DNA of 64,000 bases. It comes from Theobroma cacao. Taxonomy: Eukaryota; Streptophyta; Magnoliopsida; Malvales; Malvaceae. Under the pieces are notes generated by a model, which had not been told where the DNA came from, did no database searches, and saw nothing but the letters and a program-made list of their open reading frames with translations. Location of the stretch: the NCBI RefSeq assembly GCF_000208745.1, contig NC_030852.1, positions 17,592,958 to 17,656,957 on the forward strand. Reading direction: 5' to 3'. A program made the translations under genes and the position numbers. Positions 24,801-38,323 of the stretch are shown in pieces (positions within the stretch are counted from its first letter, which is position 1; each line of letters begins with the position of its first letter).

Positions 24801-27800
24801 TATCTTTAAAATGGTTCTGAAAAAATGATTCTCTAGATTAGTAAAGAAAAGTGTTGGGGTAGGATTTTAGAGTTTTAATCTTGCTTACCTCAAAAATAGA
24901 AAATTGTATATTGAAGGAGTGATAGAAAAGATTTTAGGAGTTAGGATGAAGGCACCTATAAGAACCATTCTAAACCATCAATATCTTGGCAGAATCTTAA
25001 TCCCATACATCATAACTTTCCATATTAAAATATACACGGAAGACTATACTCTTTGATATGTTTGTGGTTTGATTTCTCAAGCACACCAGAGATGGTATCT
25101 TTTTGTAATACTCTGTGCAGTCTTGGTAGATAAGATTGTTGCAATCTATTTACCAATATCACTTAGCAGGAAATGTTTAGCTGGATAAATTTGTTTTGAC
25201 TAAGCAGTTAGGAAACTAGGAACTTTTATACAGATTCAATTGTGCTCCACATATGGCTCTTACCTGGACTAGGATTGAGAGATCAATAGTTCATAGTCGC
25301 TATTTTTAGTTGTTTTTCACTTTCTTGTTTCATTATTGTTTTGTTTTCTACAAAATTTGCATGCTTTCTTAATTGGATAGTAGAACATGTTCCACTCTAT
25401 TTAGTAATTGTAGGTAATCATTCATCTTCTGGAGACAAGTGGCGGAAGGCATTCCCATGAGTTTCTATTGGAATATCTTCTAGCCATGATTATTTGGCAC
25501 TTCTGATGCAGTTGTTAGAGAGCCTTCATCTTACCTGTTTTTGTGGCAAAACATGACAAATGTTTTTAGAAAGAAATATTTTAAATCATGTAATTCGCTT
25601 ATGTTGGTTCTTTCCAGGCACTAATAGAATACTTATTTGTTATATTTGACTTTTTGAATTCTGTTATGCATTATACTTTATATTCTATATAAGGCACCTT
25701 GCATTCTGGTTTAATCAGTGCCTTGAAAGAATAGGGTTGCCTCAATGGTCCAAATATGATATACAATTTGCATTATAATTGGCTTCTCTTTATAAAATTT
25801 CTTGCTTATTTCTTGCAGCCTGTGTATTTGACAAATTTATCTATTAATTTGCTTATTGATCAAAAGCTTGTAGAGACTGATAATTTTCTATTGTCACATT
25901 TACAGGCATCCAATGCCTACCTTCAGTTTCTGCGAGGGCCTGGTACAAAAATGCTATTAGAGTTTGTCAAAGAAATGCCAAAACCTGAAACTGAACTCAG
26001 GATTGATTTGTCATCTCTTCTTGGAACACTCTTCTTTACTTGGGTTGTTTTACAACTATTCCCTGTAAGTATTTATTTCTTTTCATTGGTGTCGGTTCTT
26101 TAACTACAGTATAGTGTGTCCATCGTTGCAAATTTTCTAATATTATGACTTCTATAGCAAGTCGATCATCATTAAAATCATCACACATTCTTGGCATAAT
26201 TATTTGATAGTAAAATTTTTGTAATCAAATTTAAATTCTAATTTGGGTAGAAGAATTGCTTTGAAATATCTTTGGATTAGTTCTTTGATTTACTTCTGAG
26301 TCATCCTATGAATTCACTGGTTATAGCAGTTATTAACAAGGCACAATATGCATAGATCTGCAATTCTAAGCAATAATTGGAATACAAAAATGCAGTAAGA
26401 TTATGTTCTGTTTCTAAGATTAAAAAATTGCAGTTCTTTTGTAATATATTTGGATCAGTTATTTTGTTGACTTCTGAGTCATACCATAAATTCACTGGTT
26501 ATAGTAGTTATGAACATGCACAATATGCAGACATCTGCAATTCTAGGCAATAATTTATAAGACAAATATGCAGTAAGGTTATATTCTGTTTCTAGACAGA
26601 AGGGCCAAGAGAATATTTAGTTAGTGTTGCTTTATAAACAGAATATATAATGGGCTTTCTTTGCAAATTGACATGGAGTACTATAGTCAGTGCTCCACTT
26701 TTCTTCGTGGGAAGGCATACACTAAGTGAGAAAATCTAATCAGGCAGTTCTTTATGCAAGATTCCTTCCTGTTTACCTCTCCTCTATACTAAGACTTTTG
26801 GATAACAGGTCTATGTTTTATTCATGGACTTTCAGCATTGCCTCATAAACTTAAGAGCAAACTTTATTTGAGAAGTGTAAACATAGTGCCAAATTTGATC
26901 TAGAAAGGTCTATAGTAGCAATTTTCCTCTCTTGAGGTTGGTTATGATCTCTTTTGGTTAATATTTTGATGGTTTTATAGTATATTGTGTTATTTATGTC
27001 TCAACATTTTGGTTTTCAATGTAGGTGGTGTTGACTTCACTAGTATATGAGAAACAACAGAAACTACGAGTCATGATGAAAATGCACGGGCTTGGTGATG
27101 GACCTTATTGGATGATAACTTATGCTTATTTTCTTGTCATCTCTTTGCTGTACATGCTATGTTTTGTGATATTTGGCTCACTCATAGGTACTAATCTTGT
27201 CATTGAACTCCTCTTTAATTATCTATACTTCAAGTTGCTCTTTAATTTGTTTGACTTTTTTCCAGGGTTGAAATTCTTCACACTCAACGATTATAGTATC
27301 CAGTTTGTATTTTACTTCATCTACATAAACCTGCAAATTTCCATGGCCTTCCTTGTAGCTGCAATGTTTTCAAATGTTAAGACTGCTTCAGGTTTGTCTT
27401 AGCTCTCTGATTTACTTGAGCTAGTTGGCAAACCTCTACTCTGTTTTAAAGGTTAGTTAACTGACTTATTTCTCATGACTGCTTGTCAATGATTACAGTA
27501 ATTGGATACATAGTTGTCTTTGGAACGGGACTTTTAGGTGGCTTTCTCTTCCAGTCCTTCATTGAAGATGAGTCATTCCCAAGTAAGTTTAAGAAATTAT
27601 AAAAAATGAAATTGTTATGTTTGCAAGCTTTGTCATTCTCTGTTTAGACCACAGGAACTATTTGTCAAAGGAAACTAAGTATTTTTATTAGATGACTTTT
27701 TAAAGAAGCTAATGTTTTGCAGCCAGAGGAAAAACTACTTTTAGCACTTAATTTTGTACCCGGAAAATTTTTGGGAAAGGAGATGGCAGTAGGAAAGAAA

Positions 27801-30800
27801 AAATACAATGGCAGACCCAGTTCCTTTGACATCAATACTGCTCATTGATGCATCCTCATATGAGTAGACACCATTGTGGACTTACTGAATTTGGGAAGTA
27901 GTGATTATTAGTGAGGAATCAAGAAATGAATTCAACCCGGGGGCCCAGGTTACTCATAAATTAGGCTTCTATAAACTTAGAAGAGTTGGAATGCATTTTA
28001 GAAATTTTATCATTGTTTTCATTTAACTAAGATTCGAAGAGGTTATTCACTTATAGATTACTTGTAGTTGTCATATAGTTGAACTGAATGTGGAAAAATA
28101 GGCAGGTTTGGTGTGGGTTGAAATCCTTGTTTCTCAAAATAAAGGCTCCTTTGTTGGGGGTAATCTTGTTTTATTTATTTTTAATTCTATCTGATGAAAG
28201 GGTGTAAAAATATAGTCACCTGCTTAATCTAGTGCATGGTTTAGTCGTAGTTGATAAGCTGGTATTGCTTTTGATCATCAGTTGGTCTCTCAACTTCTGT
28301 CATCTTCACTTGTACCTTCACCCTACTTACTGCAAGACTCATTTTTATTTGTTGTAGGAGGCTGGATTATCACAATGGAGTTATATCCTGGATTCTCTTT
28401 GTATCGTGGATTATATGAGTTTGGACAATATTCTTTCAGGGGAAATTATATGGGGACAGATGGGATGCGGTGGGGGGATTTGAGTGACAGCACAAATGGG
28501 ATGAGGGAGGTTTTGATTATCACTTTTATAGAGTGGTTGGTGGTGCTTTTTGTTGCTTATTATGTAGATCAGGTTTCATCTTCAGGTGCTGGGAAGAGTC
28601 CTCTATTTTTCTTGCAAAACTTCCGGAGAAAGCCTCCATCATCTTTTCGGAGGCCTAGTTTGCAAAGGCTGGGATCAAAAGTTTTTGTTCAGATGGACAA
28701 ACCTGATGTTAATCAGGAGGTAACATCTTCTTTTTCTTTGGTTTTTTTGAATGCATATTCTTATTTAAGGATAGATTTTTTTGAAGGGGTTAGTGATCAC
28801 TAATCACTTAATTGATGGATAGTCTGCCAAAAGACTGGTTTTTCACACACTAGCAGAGAGGGATTTATTTTATGCTATTAACATTATTATTTCTTATGTT
28901 AGAAAAGAAAACAGTTTGACCATCCACATCTTTCAGAGGAAGTTGTAATTTTTTATTTTTTCGCTATTTTCATTAACCTCCACTTGTAACTGTTTATGCT
29001 TCTTTAATTAGTTAATATAATGTGCTAGAAAGGATGGCTATACTGTTGGACTTTTATGCCTTTATGTAGTAGAAAATGTCTACCTGACGCTTTGGGTTCC
29101 ACCTCTTGTAATTATCATGAAGCTAGTGTTAGTAATTTTCTCCAGATGTGCTTACTAAGAGTGTCATTCTACTTTTTATGTTTTTATCTAATCTGATGTC
29201 GGTTCATCTCAAAATAAAACTTTTTCATTTTGCATTCATTAAGCATTGTGCAGCTGTAGCTTAGTATTTGTGTTTCAAAGTGTTATGTGTTTAGGTCAAT
29301 GTGATATGATTCATTCACTTGCATGAAGAGTTTTTTTTTTTTTTTGTTTTTGCCAGAGGGAGAAGGTGGAGCAGTTGCTACTTGAACCAAGCACTAGTCA
29401 TCCCATCATTTGTGACAACCTCAAAAAGATATATCCAGCAAGGGATGGAAATCCTGAGAAATTTGCAGTAAGAGGATTGTCTCTTGCTTTGCCTAGAGGG
29501 GAGTGCTTTGGCATGCTGGGACCCAATGGCGCTGGCAAGACTTCTTTAATCAATATGGTAGTGTATGATTAGTTTATTTTTAAAAAAATAGAACTTTTAT
29601 GCTTTCAAAATAGCCCTTTTATGCACACATCTGACTGCAGGCTCACATGCTTGTTCTGTAATATGAGGGGCTGAAAATGAAATCCTCTGTGTTAGGATCT
29701 ACTTTCTTTTCCCAAAAGTAATTTTAGCCAAAAATTTTCTATATAGGGATTAGTGCTATCTAAGATGATAGTGATATTTACTTGGTCTTACACCTGCCTG
29801 TATCTTTTAAAGCTAGAACCTAATTTAGCTGGTACCTTCTTTGCAATATTTAAGTGTTATTCTGTTGTCAGATGATTGGGCTCACAAAACCAACCTCGGG
29901 GACGGCATATGTTCAGGGTCTGGATATACGGACTTATATGGATACAATCTATACAAGCATGGGTGTTTGCCCGCAGCATGAGTAGGATATAACACTTCCT
30001 TTTGCCAAGAAACAAATTATTTTCCCTTGAAAGGATTAAATTTCTTATTTTGTTTTATTATTTGTAAATCAGCCTGCTCTGGGAAACCCTAACAGGGAGG
30101 GAGCACTTGCTATTTTATGGCAGATTGAAGAACCTCAGAGGTTCTGCGTTGAATCAAGTAAGTCAAAATTATCTATATTTTGAGCTTGTCATGAATTTTA
30201 CTTAGAGAATTTGACGTTCATGGGTTAATTTTAACTGTAAACTCTAGATACTCTTCTATTAGAACTTCATATGACATTTTCCAATATTTAATTAAAAGTG
30301 TCAAGTGTGGACCTTGTTAAATTTGAATCTAGCTAGCCATTTGTTTGGACTGAAATTTGATTGCACAGCTGAAGTTTGTCCAGGACAGAAAGCTAGGTTG
30401 ATGTGGGCCAATGTAGTTGTAATGGCATCATCACATAAAAGTTATAAGTCTTTTTCTTCATTCCATTGTTTTTGCTTCAGGCAGTGGAAGAATCTCTTAA
30501 GAGTGTCAACCTATTTCATGGAGGGGTTGCTGACAAACAAGCTGGGAAATATAGTGGAGGTATGAAGAGGAGGCTCAGTGTTGCCATTTCCCTAATTGGG
30601 GATCCCAAGGTAAGAGTCAAAAATTGACTTGTGTTCTCTCCACTTTTCTATGTGAGACCTTAATAAACATCTATCCTCAGTGCTGTTCATAGCTTAATCA
30701 TTTGAGATTTTGCAAGGTTGTCTATATGGATGAACCCAGTACCGGATTAGATCCAGCTTCGAGAAACAGCTTGTGGAGTGTTGTGAAACGTGCAAAAAAA

Positions 30801-32249
30801 GACAGGGCAATTATTCTCACCAGTATCGCTCTCTCTCTCTCTCTCTCTCTGCCTAATTGAATCAATGTCCCTAGACTCAGGATTATAGATATAAACCTAT
30901 TCTGCATGCTTCGCTCTCCTTTTTGCACTTTTACATAAAAAGAAGAAAATGGTGTTTGTAACATTTCTGTTAATGGTAGGTGAGAACTTTTTTCCCTTTT
31001 ATACCAACAAATATTATCTGAATGATTGCAGCGCATTCAATGGAAGAGGCAGAGGTGTTATGTGATCGATTAGGGATTTTTGTAGATGGCAGCTTGCAGT
31101 GCATAGGAAATCCTAAAGAGGTAATTTACTATCTTCTCACGTTCATGAATTTGTGTTCTAGTTATATGCTACAGTAGATTCATTTGCATCTTTTGCATGG
31201 TGGTTCTCACAGACCCTGTTGGTAGATTAGAGTTTGTGAATCGAACTCTTCTCTGGGGGATTCTATTCTCTATTATCATCAAGATATCTATGTACCATCT
31301 TTTTATTAATAATAATAATAATAATAATAAATTCATCTGGGAGGAAAGGTGCAAAACCATTTTTTTTAAGGGCATACTTGATTGCATGTCTATGGGAAGT
31401 AAAAAATATGTGGGCTAACTGTATTACAGAAAAAGGAGGGGAGGGGGGGCTACTTTGTGCTCTATGCTGTTAAAACATGCACAATAGTCCTTCACCTTTG
31501 AAATCAGCCTCTCTCCTAATTGACTGTAATATTTCAAGTCATCTTCTTTAGCTGTTTCAAGTGAGAAACCTTGTTAAGTAGTAACTGCAATAAATTGTTT
31601 TTACTCAACTCCTCCTCCAAACTTTTCCATCTTAATTAATGAGGAACCCATACATTCGTATAATTTCATTCTAAATTATTAAGCCACTTTATTTAAATTT
31701 CATGAAAATAGCAAAGTGAGGAAAGATTGCAATCAAAACAGCTTCTTTTGTACCTTATTCTCCTTGTCAGATGTGTGCCAAACATCCAAGTCTTTCCCTA
31801 TGAAATTTATTCTTATTCCCATTTTTTTGAATGATTTTTCAATCAAATTTATTCTTAATATTATACTTTTTCAAGTCAGAAGGGTATGCTACTCAATGAT
31901 GGGTGCAAATTGTTTTTACACTAAGCTTGTTGTTCATATGGTATGACAGCTAAAGGCTAGATATGGAGGATCTTATGTATTTACCATGACAACATCCGCG
32001 AATCATGAGGAAGAAGTCGAGAACATGGTACGACACCTCTCGCCAAGTGCTAACAAGATATACCAAATATCGGGAACGCAGAAGTTTGAGCTGCCCAAGC
32101 AAGAGGTAAGAATTGCGGATGTATTCCAAGCAGTTGAGAATGCAAAGAGCAGGTTCACAGTGTTCGCATGGGGTTTGGCTGACACCACTCTTGAGGATGT
32201 CTTCATCAAGGTTGCTCGTGGGGCGCAGGCAGTCAATATATTATCATGA
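21881..32249 (+). CDS. ABCA7: ABC transporter A family member 7-like (ABCA3-8 clade, half-size)
   Basis: Eighteen exons join in phase to 950 codons: 21881-21964, 22543-22927, 23040-23119, 23281-23425, 24355-24474, 24579-24703, 25906-26064, 27025-27187, 27266-27391, 27499-27582, 28358-28719, 29357-29557, 29872-29981, 30073-30157, 30481-30609, 30717-30822, 31032-31120, 31950-32249. The protein starts [14 protein letters not shown]. It has one early membrane helix, a Cys-rich luminal loop, a membrane bundle (about 350-560), and one nucleotide-binding domain with Walker A GPNGAGKT (666-673), signature YSGGM (767-771), Walker B VYMDEP (788-793) and THSMEEAE (His823). The closing [11 protein letters not shown] motif is typical of the family. 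Arabidopsis members of this clade are half-transporters implicated in lipid transport at the ER, but the role here is inferred. All junctions are GT-AG. The symbol marks the nearest remembered relative, not a proven orthologue. Confidence 0.9.
30826..30850. repeat. CT microsatellite at the 5' end of ABCA7-like intron 16
   Basis: About 12 CT units begin roughly six bases after the donor GT at 30823, immediately behind the splice consensus. Confidence 0.9.
31306..31330. repeat. AAT trinucleotide microsatellite, ABCA7-like intron 17
   Basis: About eight AAT units lie inside intron 17 of the ABCA7-like gene. Confidence 0.85.
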
Positions 32250-32542
32250 TTCTCAGATATCTTCCTCTTATATATAAATAAATAAATAACTTTTATGTAT
32301 GTAAATCAGTCAGTTTTGCATTTTAATAGCATTAATTACTTGTGCAAATAGTATGTAGTTCATATTGTTTTATACAGGTAGTTTTAGCAACTATTTTGTT
32401 GCTGCTATTCATTTTTCCCTCCCTTTCATAGTAATACTAGTGTATTTCTCACTTATATTTCTTCTCTTCTTTCTATAAATAAGTGTCAATACCAAAAATG
32501 TTAAAATGTGATTGATCTCTTCTTTCTTATCAATTTATCAAC

Positions 32543-32573
<31 letters not shown>

Positions 32574-33298
32574 TATATTTGTTCAATTAATAGAATGTTT
32601 TATTATTATAATCGAACTTTTTTTTAATATCATTGCCAGCTAGCATCAATGCATTGTGGTTATCAACCAAGTTAATTTCTTTCTACCGTTTAATTTTTAA
32701 TTATCATTTTTTAAATAGTTAAGCAACAATAATAGCAGGCTAACAAATTGGATGTAAGGAGGGTAGGTCGTCAACAATTTTAGCCTTTAATTTAATATTC
32801 TACAAATTTATTAATTTAATATAAACCATCTTAAAAACTAGAATTTTGACCAAACTAAATAGATGGAGAGATTCTTCATATATTATATCAGTTGAAGTTG
32901 CAATTAATTAATTAAAAGTCTATTTGGTATCGCTTCCTATTTTCTGTTTTCAAAAAACAATTTTATGTTTTGTTGCCAAAACTTTGAACGCATAAAACAT
33001 GGTTGGTAAAAGTAACGAAGTTGCATGTTGAAAAGAAAAACTAAACATTGTTGCAACCATATAATTCAATAAACAAAATAAAATTATAAGAACTGAATAA
33101 AAAGAACAAATAAACAATATATTTAATATATAAAATGGTAAATAAATTATAATTACTATTATTTATATAATATTTAATATGATCCAACAATAATAGTAGA
33201 TATTATTGTTAACAATATATAAGATTAGGGGTGAGTAAAATCATATTGAACCGAAATGAATTCGATTTTTTCGATTTGGTTAGAACCATTTTTTCGAA
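32250..33298. other. AT-rich gap downstream of the ABCA7-like gene
   Basis: This holds the presumed 3' UTR, a TA microsatellite (about 32540-32569) and AT-rich spacer. At 33227-33290 the words GGGGTGAGTAAAATC and ...GAACCGAAATGAATTCG resemble the end of a small plant DNA transposon, but no partner end was found. No gene is visible. Confidence 0.45.
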
Positions 33299-34582
33299 AT
33301 GAAAGCTGTTGCCAAGTCTTCAGATTCGCATATTTGGAGAGGGATATTGAAAGCCGGAGCTGTCTTAGTGAAGGGGATAGGAAAACATATTATGAATGGA
33401 ATGGAAAGTCCACTTATTTTTGGACAGATTTGTGGCTACCGTGTGGTCTTTTGATAAACTTTGCAAGCTCAGATATTTTAGAAATAGAAGCACCGTTGCC
33501 AGTAGCTAGCTTTTGCAATGAGGTTGGAGAATGGCATTTAGAACTACTTCTGCATGTTTTGCCTCAAAACATAGCTCTTATGGTAGCTGCGGTTTTATAT
33601 TGATTGCTCCAGTTCAGAGCAAGATTCAGTTTACTGGACCCTTACAAGCAATGGTGATTTTTCTATCAAGTCTGCTTATGAGATACAATTTGATGCTGCT
33701 GCGCCCGATGCTCGTTATTAGAAAAAGATACGGCGACTTAAATCGTCTAGCAGGGTGAGACTTTTTATTTGGAGAATTCTTCATAACTCATTACCGACTT
33801 TGACTTGGTTGGTAGAAAGAAAGCTGCATTCATCAGCAGTTTGCTTATGTTGTGGTTTGGCTAGTGAAATTCTGATTCATGCTTTGTGAGAGTGTAAAAA
33901 ATCCAAAGAATTATAGCTTCAGTTCAATCCAGGTCTGTCCAATGATTTTTTTTTTTTATGGAACTAAATATTCAACAATGGGTATTAAAAAATGTCAAGT
34001 TCTTTGAGGACTGATTTTTTACCATGGAGCTCAATTTTCATTCACTCTGTGTGGTATATTTGGCAGTGGCGAAATTCTCTTCTGTTCGACAATTCTTTTA
34101 TTTGGCCTTCAAATGCCTTTATTTGGTCAAGGGCTAAGGAGGCTTGGGATGTTCTATCTTATGATACTTTTAGTCTGAAGCATGAGAAGTTGATTCGCTG
34201 GGACAAGCCAAAGAGCTCTTTTGTCAAACTTAATGTAGATGGTAGTGCTAAAGGCCAACCAGGAGTTACAGCCCCTAGAGGAGTTATTAGCGATGAAGAT
34301 GGAGTAAGGCTAGCTGGTTTTGCGCATAACATTGGTTTTTCTTTTTCACTTACAGCAGAAAATATGGGCTTTGTTTCAGGGGTTGAAGTTATGTTGGAGT
34401 ATGGGTTTTAGAAGAATACAAGTTGAGTCAGACTCTCTGCTTGTGTTACAAAATATGCAAGGCTGTATTTCTTCAATTGATCTAAATTTTCATCTGCTTA
34501 AAGGTATTAAGGAGATATCGCACACGCATTGGGATTGTTCCTTATCTCATATTCATTATGAAACTAATCAGTGTACCGATTA
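33299..34582 (+). pseudogene. LINE-derived zf-RVT/RNase H fragment, copy 1
   Basis: The translation, in several frames, resembles the carboxy part of plant LINE polyproteins, often annotated as a putative ribonuclease H protein. It has an IWRGI...YFWTDLWLP region, then a zinc-finger-type zf-RVT stretch (VRLFIWRILHNSLP, CLCCGLASE) and an RNase H core (FVKLNVDGSAKGQPG, then VESDSLLVLQN). The Asp of NVDGS and the Asp of ESDS fit RNase H catalytic positions. Stops and frameshifts break it, and the reverse transcriptase part is missing. A second copy at 56291-57567 differs by a few percent by eye. Confidence 0.75.
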
Positions 34583-34589
34583 GATGATT

Positions 34590-36000
34590 ACAAATCATGA
34601 ACACTTGCTTTTAGGATTACATTTGTTTGAATTATCTCTTAGTGGGATTTCACCTTTTTTATTTGCTGATGTATTAGGTATTGCATAGCCTAGAATGATG
34701 TGATAAGTTGTTTCTTTATTTGCAATATAAAAAAAATATACGTTACTTTTTTAACATCAACACTTTAAATTTTTTGTCAAAATTCTTCATAGCTAGTTTG
34801 AGAGGATACAAATTATTTAAAAATCTTTTTATAAAAAAATTAAATATTTCTTTTAATATGAGTTTATTTGGTATGACTTTTTACATTTATTCTTATATAT
34901 TTACATCAAGATTTTGAACATGTTAATTTTAATTATAGGAATTTTTATCCTTATTCTTATACATTAACCTTAAAATTCAAAAATATTAATTATTTAATTA
35001 TTATGTACACGGCAAAAGCTACAGTAAAGTCGATCTTAGGTAAGGTTAAGTCAAGTTTAAATTTAAATCAATGGTTAAAATTAATTATTAAATATTTGAT
35101 GGTCTTAATTTAATGACTTTACAATAATGTATACATAGAAGTATCATATAGAGGTTTGTGAGGAAGAGATTTTAGAGGCAAAAACCAATAAATATGAGGC
35201 ATTGATATGTAAAACTTGTTATTCAATTAAACATTTAAAAAGTAAATAAAAACAATGAAATGATCTCCCAACAGAAAACTCCCTCTTGTTGTGATTCCGT
35301 ATCTCTTTTCAATGATACAGCGATATTTTATCACAGGCTTCAGTTGGAGTGGTTCCCTGTGTAATGGTTTCTCTCCAATATAAACCATTCCCTGCATACA
35401 GGTATGCTTTCATTGCATTGAATATTTTATCCTTTCATAAAGCAATACAGCTTAGGAAAATTGTTAGGCAACATAAATCTGAGCTTGTGAACCTCCTTTT
35501 ACCATATTTCTTTGACGTTGATAATATATTTTACTTGCATTTAGAAAAAAAAAACAGAATAGAAAAAGAGAATCCCAACACGAGTAAGAGAAGAGAGGCA
35601 GATGACTAGGCATCGGGTATATTTGTTTTACTATATATATATATATATATATATGTTAAAGAAACCTTGTTCAAGAAAGTTGGATATCCGCTGTAACCAA
35701 ATATCTATTTTTTTCTTCAAATAAAGACTGAATTCAATGCAAGGAGTCCGTCAAAAGATTGAGTTAAAACAGAATAATGATTCTTCACAATCTACAGATT
35801 CCACTGAATGTTTACTTTTTCATAAACAAATATAGAGAGTATCTTCCTTTTAAACTCTACTCCTCCTTATCTTATCTGCACTATTTTATCCTTATCTACT
35901 GTTTATCCACTTTAAATATTTAAACCAACCCCTATCTTGCTTATTTCTGTACTCTGTTACATGTTACTTTGATGATTAATTTGAGTTGATTGATCAAACC
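34590..36000. promoter_or_regulatory. Upstream region of the aldose epimerase gene, copy 1
   Basis: AT-rich sequence with a TA microsatellite at about 35631-35654. It should contain the epimerase promoter. No gene is visible, and no TATA box can be assigned with confidence. Confidence 0.4.
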
Positions 36001-37490
36001 ATGGCCAAGATATATGTCCTCCCTGCTTTTCTTGTGCTTGCTTTGTTGTGTGTGTGTGAAGCACAATATGAAGAAATTGGTGTGTATGAACTGAAGAAGG
36101 GAGATTTCTTTGCTAACTTCACCAACTATGGTGCTGTTATGCTTTCTCTTGTTCTCCCGGATAAAACAGGTATGTTGCCACCCGAGTGCCTTTACTGACA
36201 TTATTCTGTCCTTTTAAAAGATTTCAGAAAGAGGTACATACATATGTACGTATAACCATTAATTCTTTTTTTCTTTTATCAGGGAAATTGGATGATATCG
36301 TTCTTGGATATGACTCAGTAGAGGATTACAAGGTAGTATTCATTCTTCTTCCTGTTTTGTATTTGCCTTTATTTTCATTCGTTGGACTTGTCAATATCAA
36401 CAATACTTGAATCCCTTTTGGTCATCATATATGATGAGATTTTGAGTTTATTGCAGAATGATACAACTTACTTTGGAGCCATTGTCGGGCGTGTAGCTAA
36501 CAGAATTAAAGGGGCTGAATTTACCATAAATGGTGTATCTTATAAACTAGTAGCTAATGAAGGCAACAATACACTTCATGGTAGGGCTTATGATATCTGG
36601 CTAATCAAGTTGCAATTCTCGCAATCCTTCAATAAATTTGTTAAGCTTTCCATTTTTAATCTCAGGTGGCAGCAAAGGATTTGCAGACGTTATCTGGCAT
36701 GTAAGAAATTACAAACAAGATAGCCATGTAACATTTACTTACTATAGTTTTGATGGCGAACAAGGTATGCATACATACACCATTTTTAATTAAATTAAAT
36801 TAATCTTATAGTAACTTGAAAATTTAAGTTATTCTTGCTAACACTAGGAATATTTCTCTTAATTTTGCAGGCTTTCCCGGCAATCTTCAAGTGTCAGTGA
36901 CATATATGATCATAGGTACGAACAAGCTAGGCGTGAAAATGGAGGCCAAGCCTTTGAACAAGGCCACCCCAGTGAATTTAGCCCTACACACCTATTGGAA
37001 CCTTGGTGGCCACAGCAGTGGGGACATCCTGTCACACACTCTCCAGCTCTTTGGCTCTAGTATCACCCCAGTTGATGATGAGCTGATTCCAACAGGCAAA
37101 ATCGATCCTGTTCAAGGAACCCCCTATGATTTTCTCCAACCCCACGAGATTGGCAGCATGTTGGACCAGTTGCCTCATGGATACGATGTAAACTATGTGC
37201 TAGACAAATCCAGTCCTCAACACCTGAGGAAGGTGGCAGTGGTGCATGAAAGCAAGTCCGGTAGAAAAATGGAGCTCTGGACTAACAAGCCTGGGGTGCA
37301 GGTTTATACAAGTAACATGTTGAAGAGTGAGAAGGGCAAAGATGGATTTGTTTATTCAACTTATGCAGGACTTTGCTTGGAGACTCAAGGCTTCCCTGAT
37401 TCAGTGAATCACCCTAATTTTCCTTCTCAGATTGTAAATCCTGGAGAAACTTACAAGCACTTTATGGTTTTCAGGTTCACTGCAAATTAG
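36001..37490 (+). CDS. Aldose 1-epimerase (galactose mutarotase), copy 1
   Basis: Five exons (36001-36169, 36283-36332, 36457-36580, 36666-36764, 36871-37490) join to 353 residues with GT-AG introns. The enzyme interconverts alpha and beta anomers of sugars such as glucose and galactose. Family motifs are all present: GRVANRI (Arg85), NTLHGG (His114), the catalytic His187 in LALHTYWNL, an Asp in GYDVNYVLD, and the catalytic Glu318 in LETQGFPD. A hydrophobic start (MAKIYVLPAFLVLALL...CEA) predicts a signal peptide, so the product is probably secreted or in the endomembrane system. Length fits plant family members. Residue 110 is Asn here but Lys in copy 3. The RING remnant lies convergently 354 bases downstream. 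Confidence 0.93.
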
Positions 37491-37843
37491 GCCGTTATAG
37501 TATGTCCGTCAAAGTAGAAGTTGGAGCAAGCTTTCTTTTCTTTTCTTTTTGGAATTTTCTTTTTGCAACTTCACTTGATTCATAATATGCCCAATTTTAT
37601 CAATGAAGATTCAGATTATTCTTTTACTTTGCTTTGGTTTGTAAGGATATGAATTAAGGCTTTAATTGTGCATGTTGACTTATTGAGTCCAAGTCAAAAA
37701 TTTTTAAACTGTATTAATTAATGGTTTATCACAACTAAATGCAGTTAAGAAGTGGATTGGTATCTGGAATTTCAATTCAAATCCCAATTAGGGTCATATT
37801 AGAATTCTATTGTTTAAAGAATTAGTTTGTGTGTAAGCTATTT

Positions 37844-38323
37844 TTATGGATAACAGTTCTTTGTAAAAAGGAATTCTATATCAATAATTCTTGGTAAAAA
37901 TGAATGCACATCGAAGGATTCTGCAGAAGCCTCGTGCTCAGAAAGTAGTGCTTCCTCTTCCATTAGTTTTACAGGACAAAGAGTCACAACAAAAGGTATG
38001 TTCTTGCGGTTCTTGTTATGTACCTCGTTCGCTGCCGACCGTGCACATTCTATGATCTTTTGCGTTACCGTTGCAAGAAGGCTAAAGGGTACATGCATCT
38101 GCGAAAGCTTGCTAGATATAGCTGACCAGGAAGTTCTGGACTGCATCAACTGGCCCTGTGGCACCAAAAGCTGTTGCATAATGGTTGGTTCATGAGAAAC
38201 AATGTTAGCAAAGATTTCAATAGAAAACACAGGGAAGGGTGAGGAATCTTCCAGTTGCATCAGATGATCATGTTCACCATCTTCGGCCTCAATCTGCCAT
38301 GCCACACATTGATAGTAAGACAT
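37844..38323 (-). pseudogene. RING-H2 gene truncated before its RING domain, copy 1
   Basis: The first 140 or so residues match the intact gene at 50107-50754, with small changes such as Leu for His in the PFSLxATV segment. After SFDV the match stops at 37915, at the shared word TGCACATCGAAGG. The frame then runs about 20 residues into the epimerase 3' flank before a stop. The RING-H2 domain (residues 167-207 of the intact protein) is absent, so the product could not act as a RING E3 ligase. The same break is found in copy 3. Confidence 0.85.
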
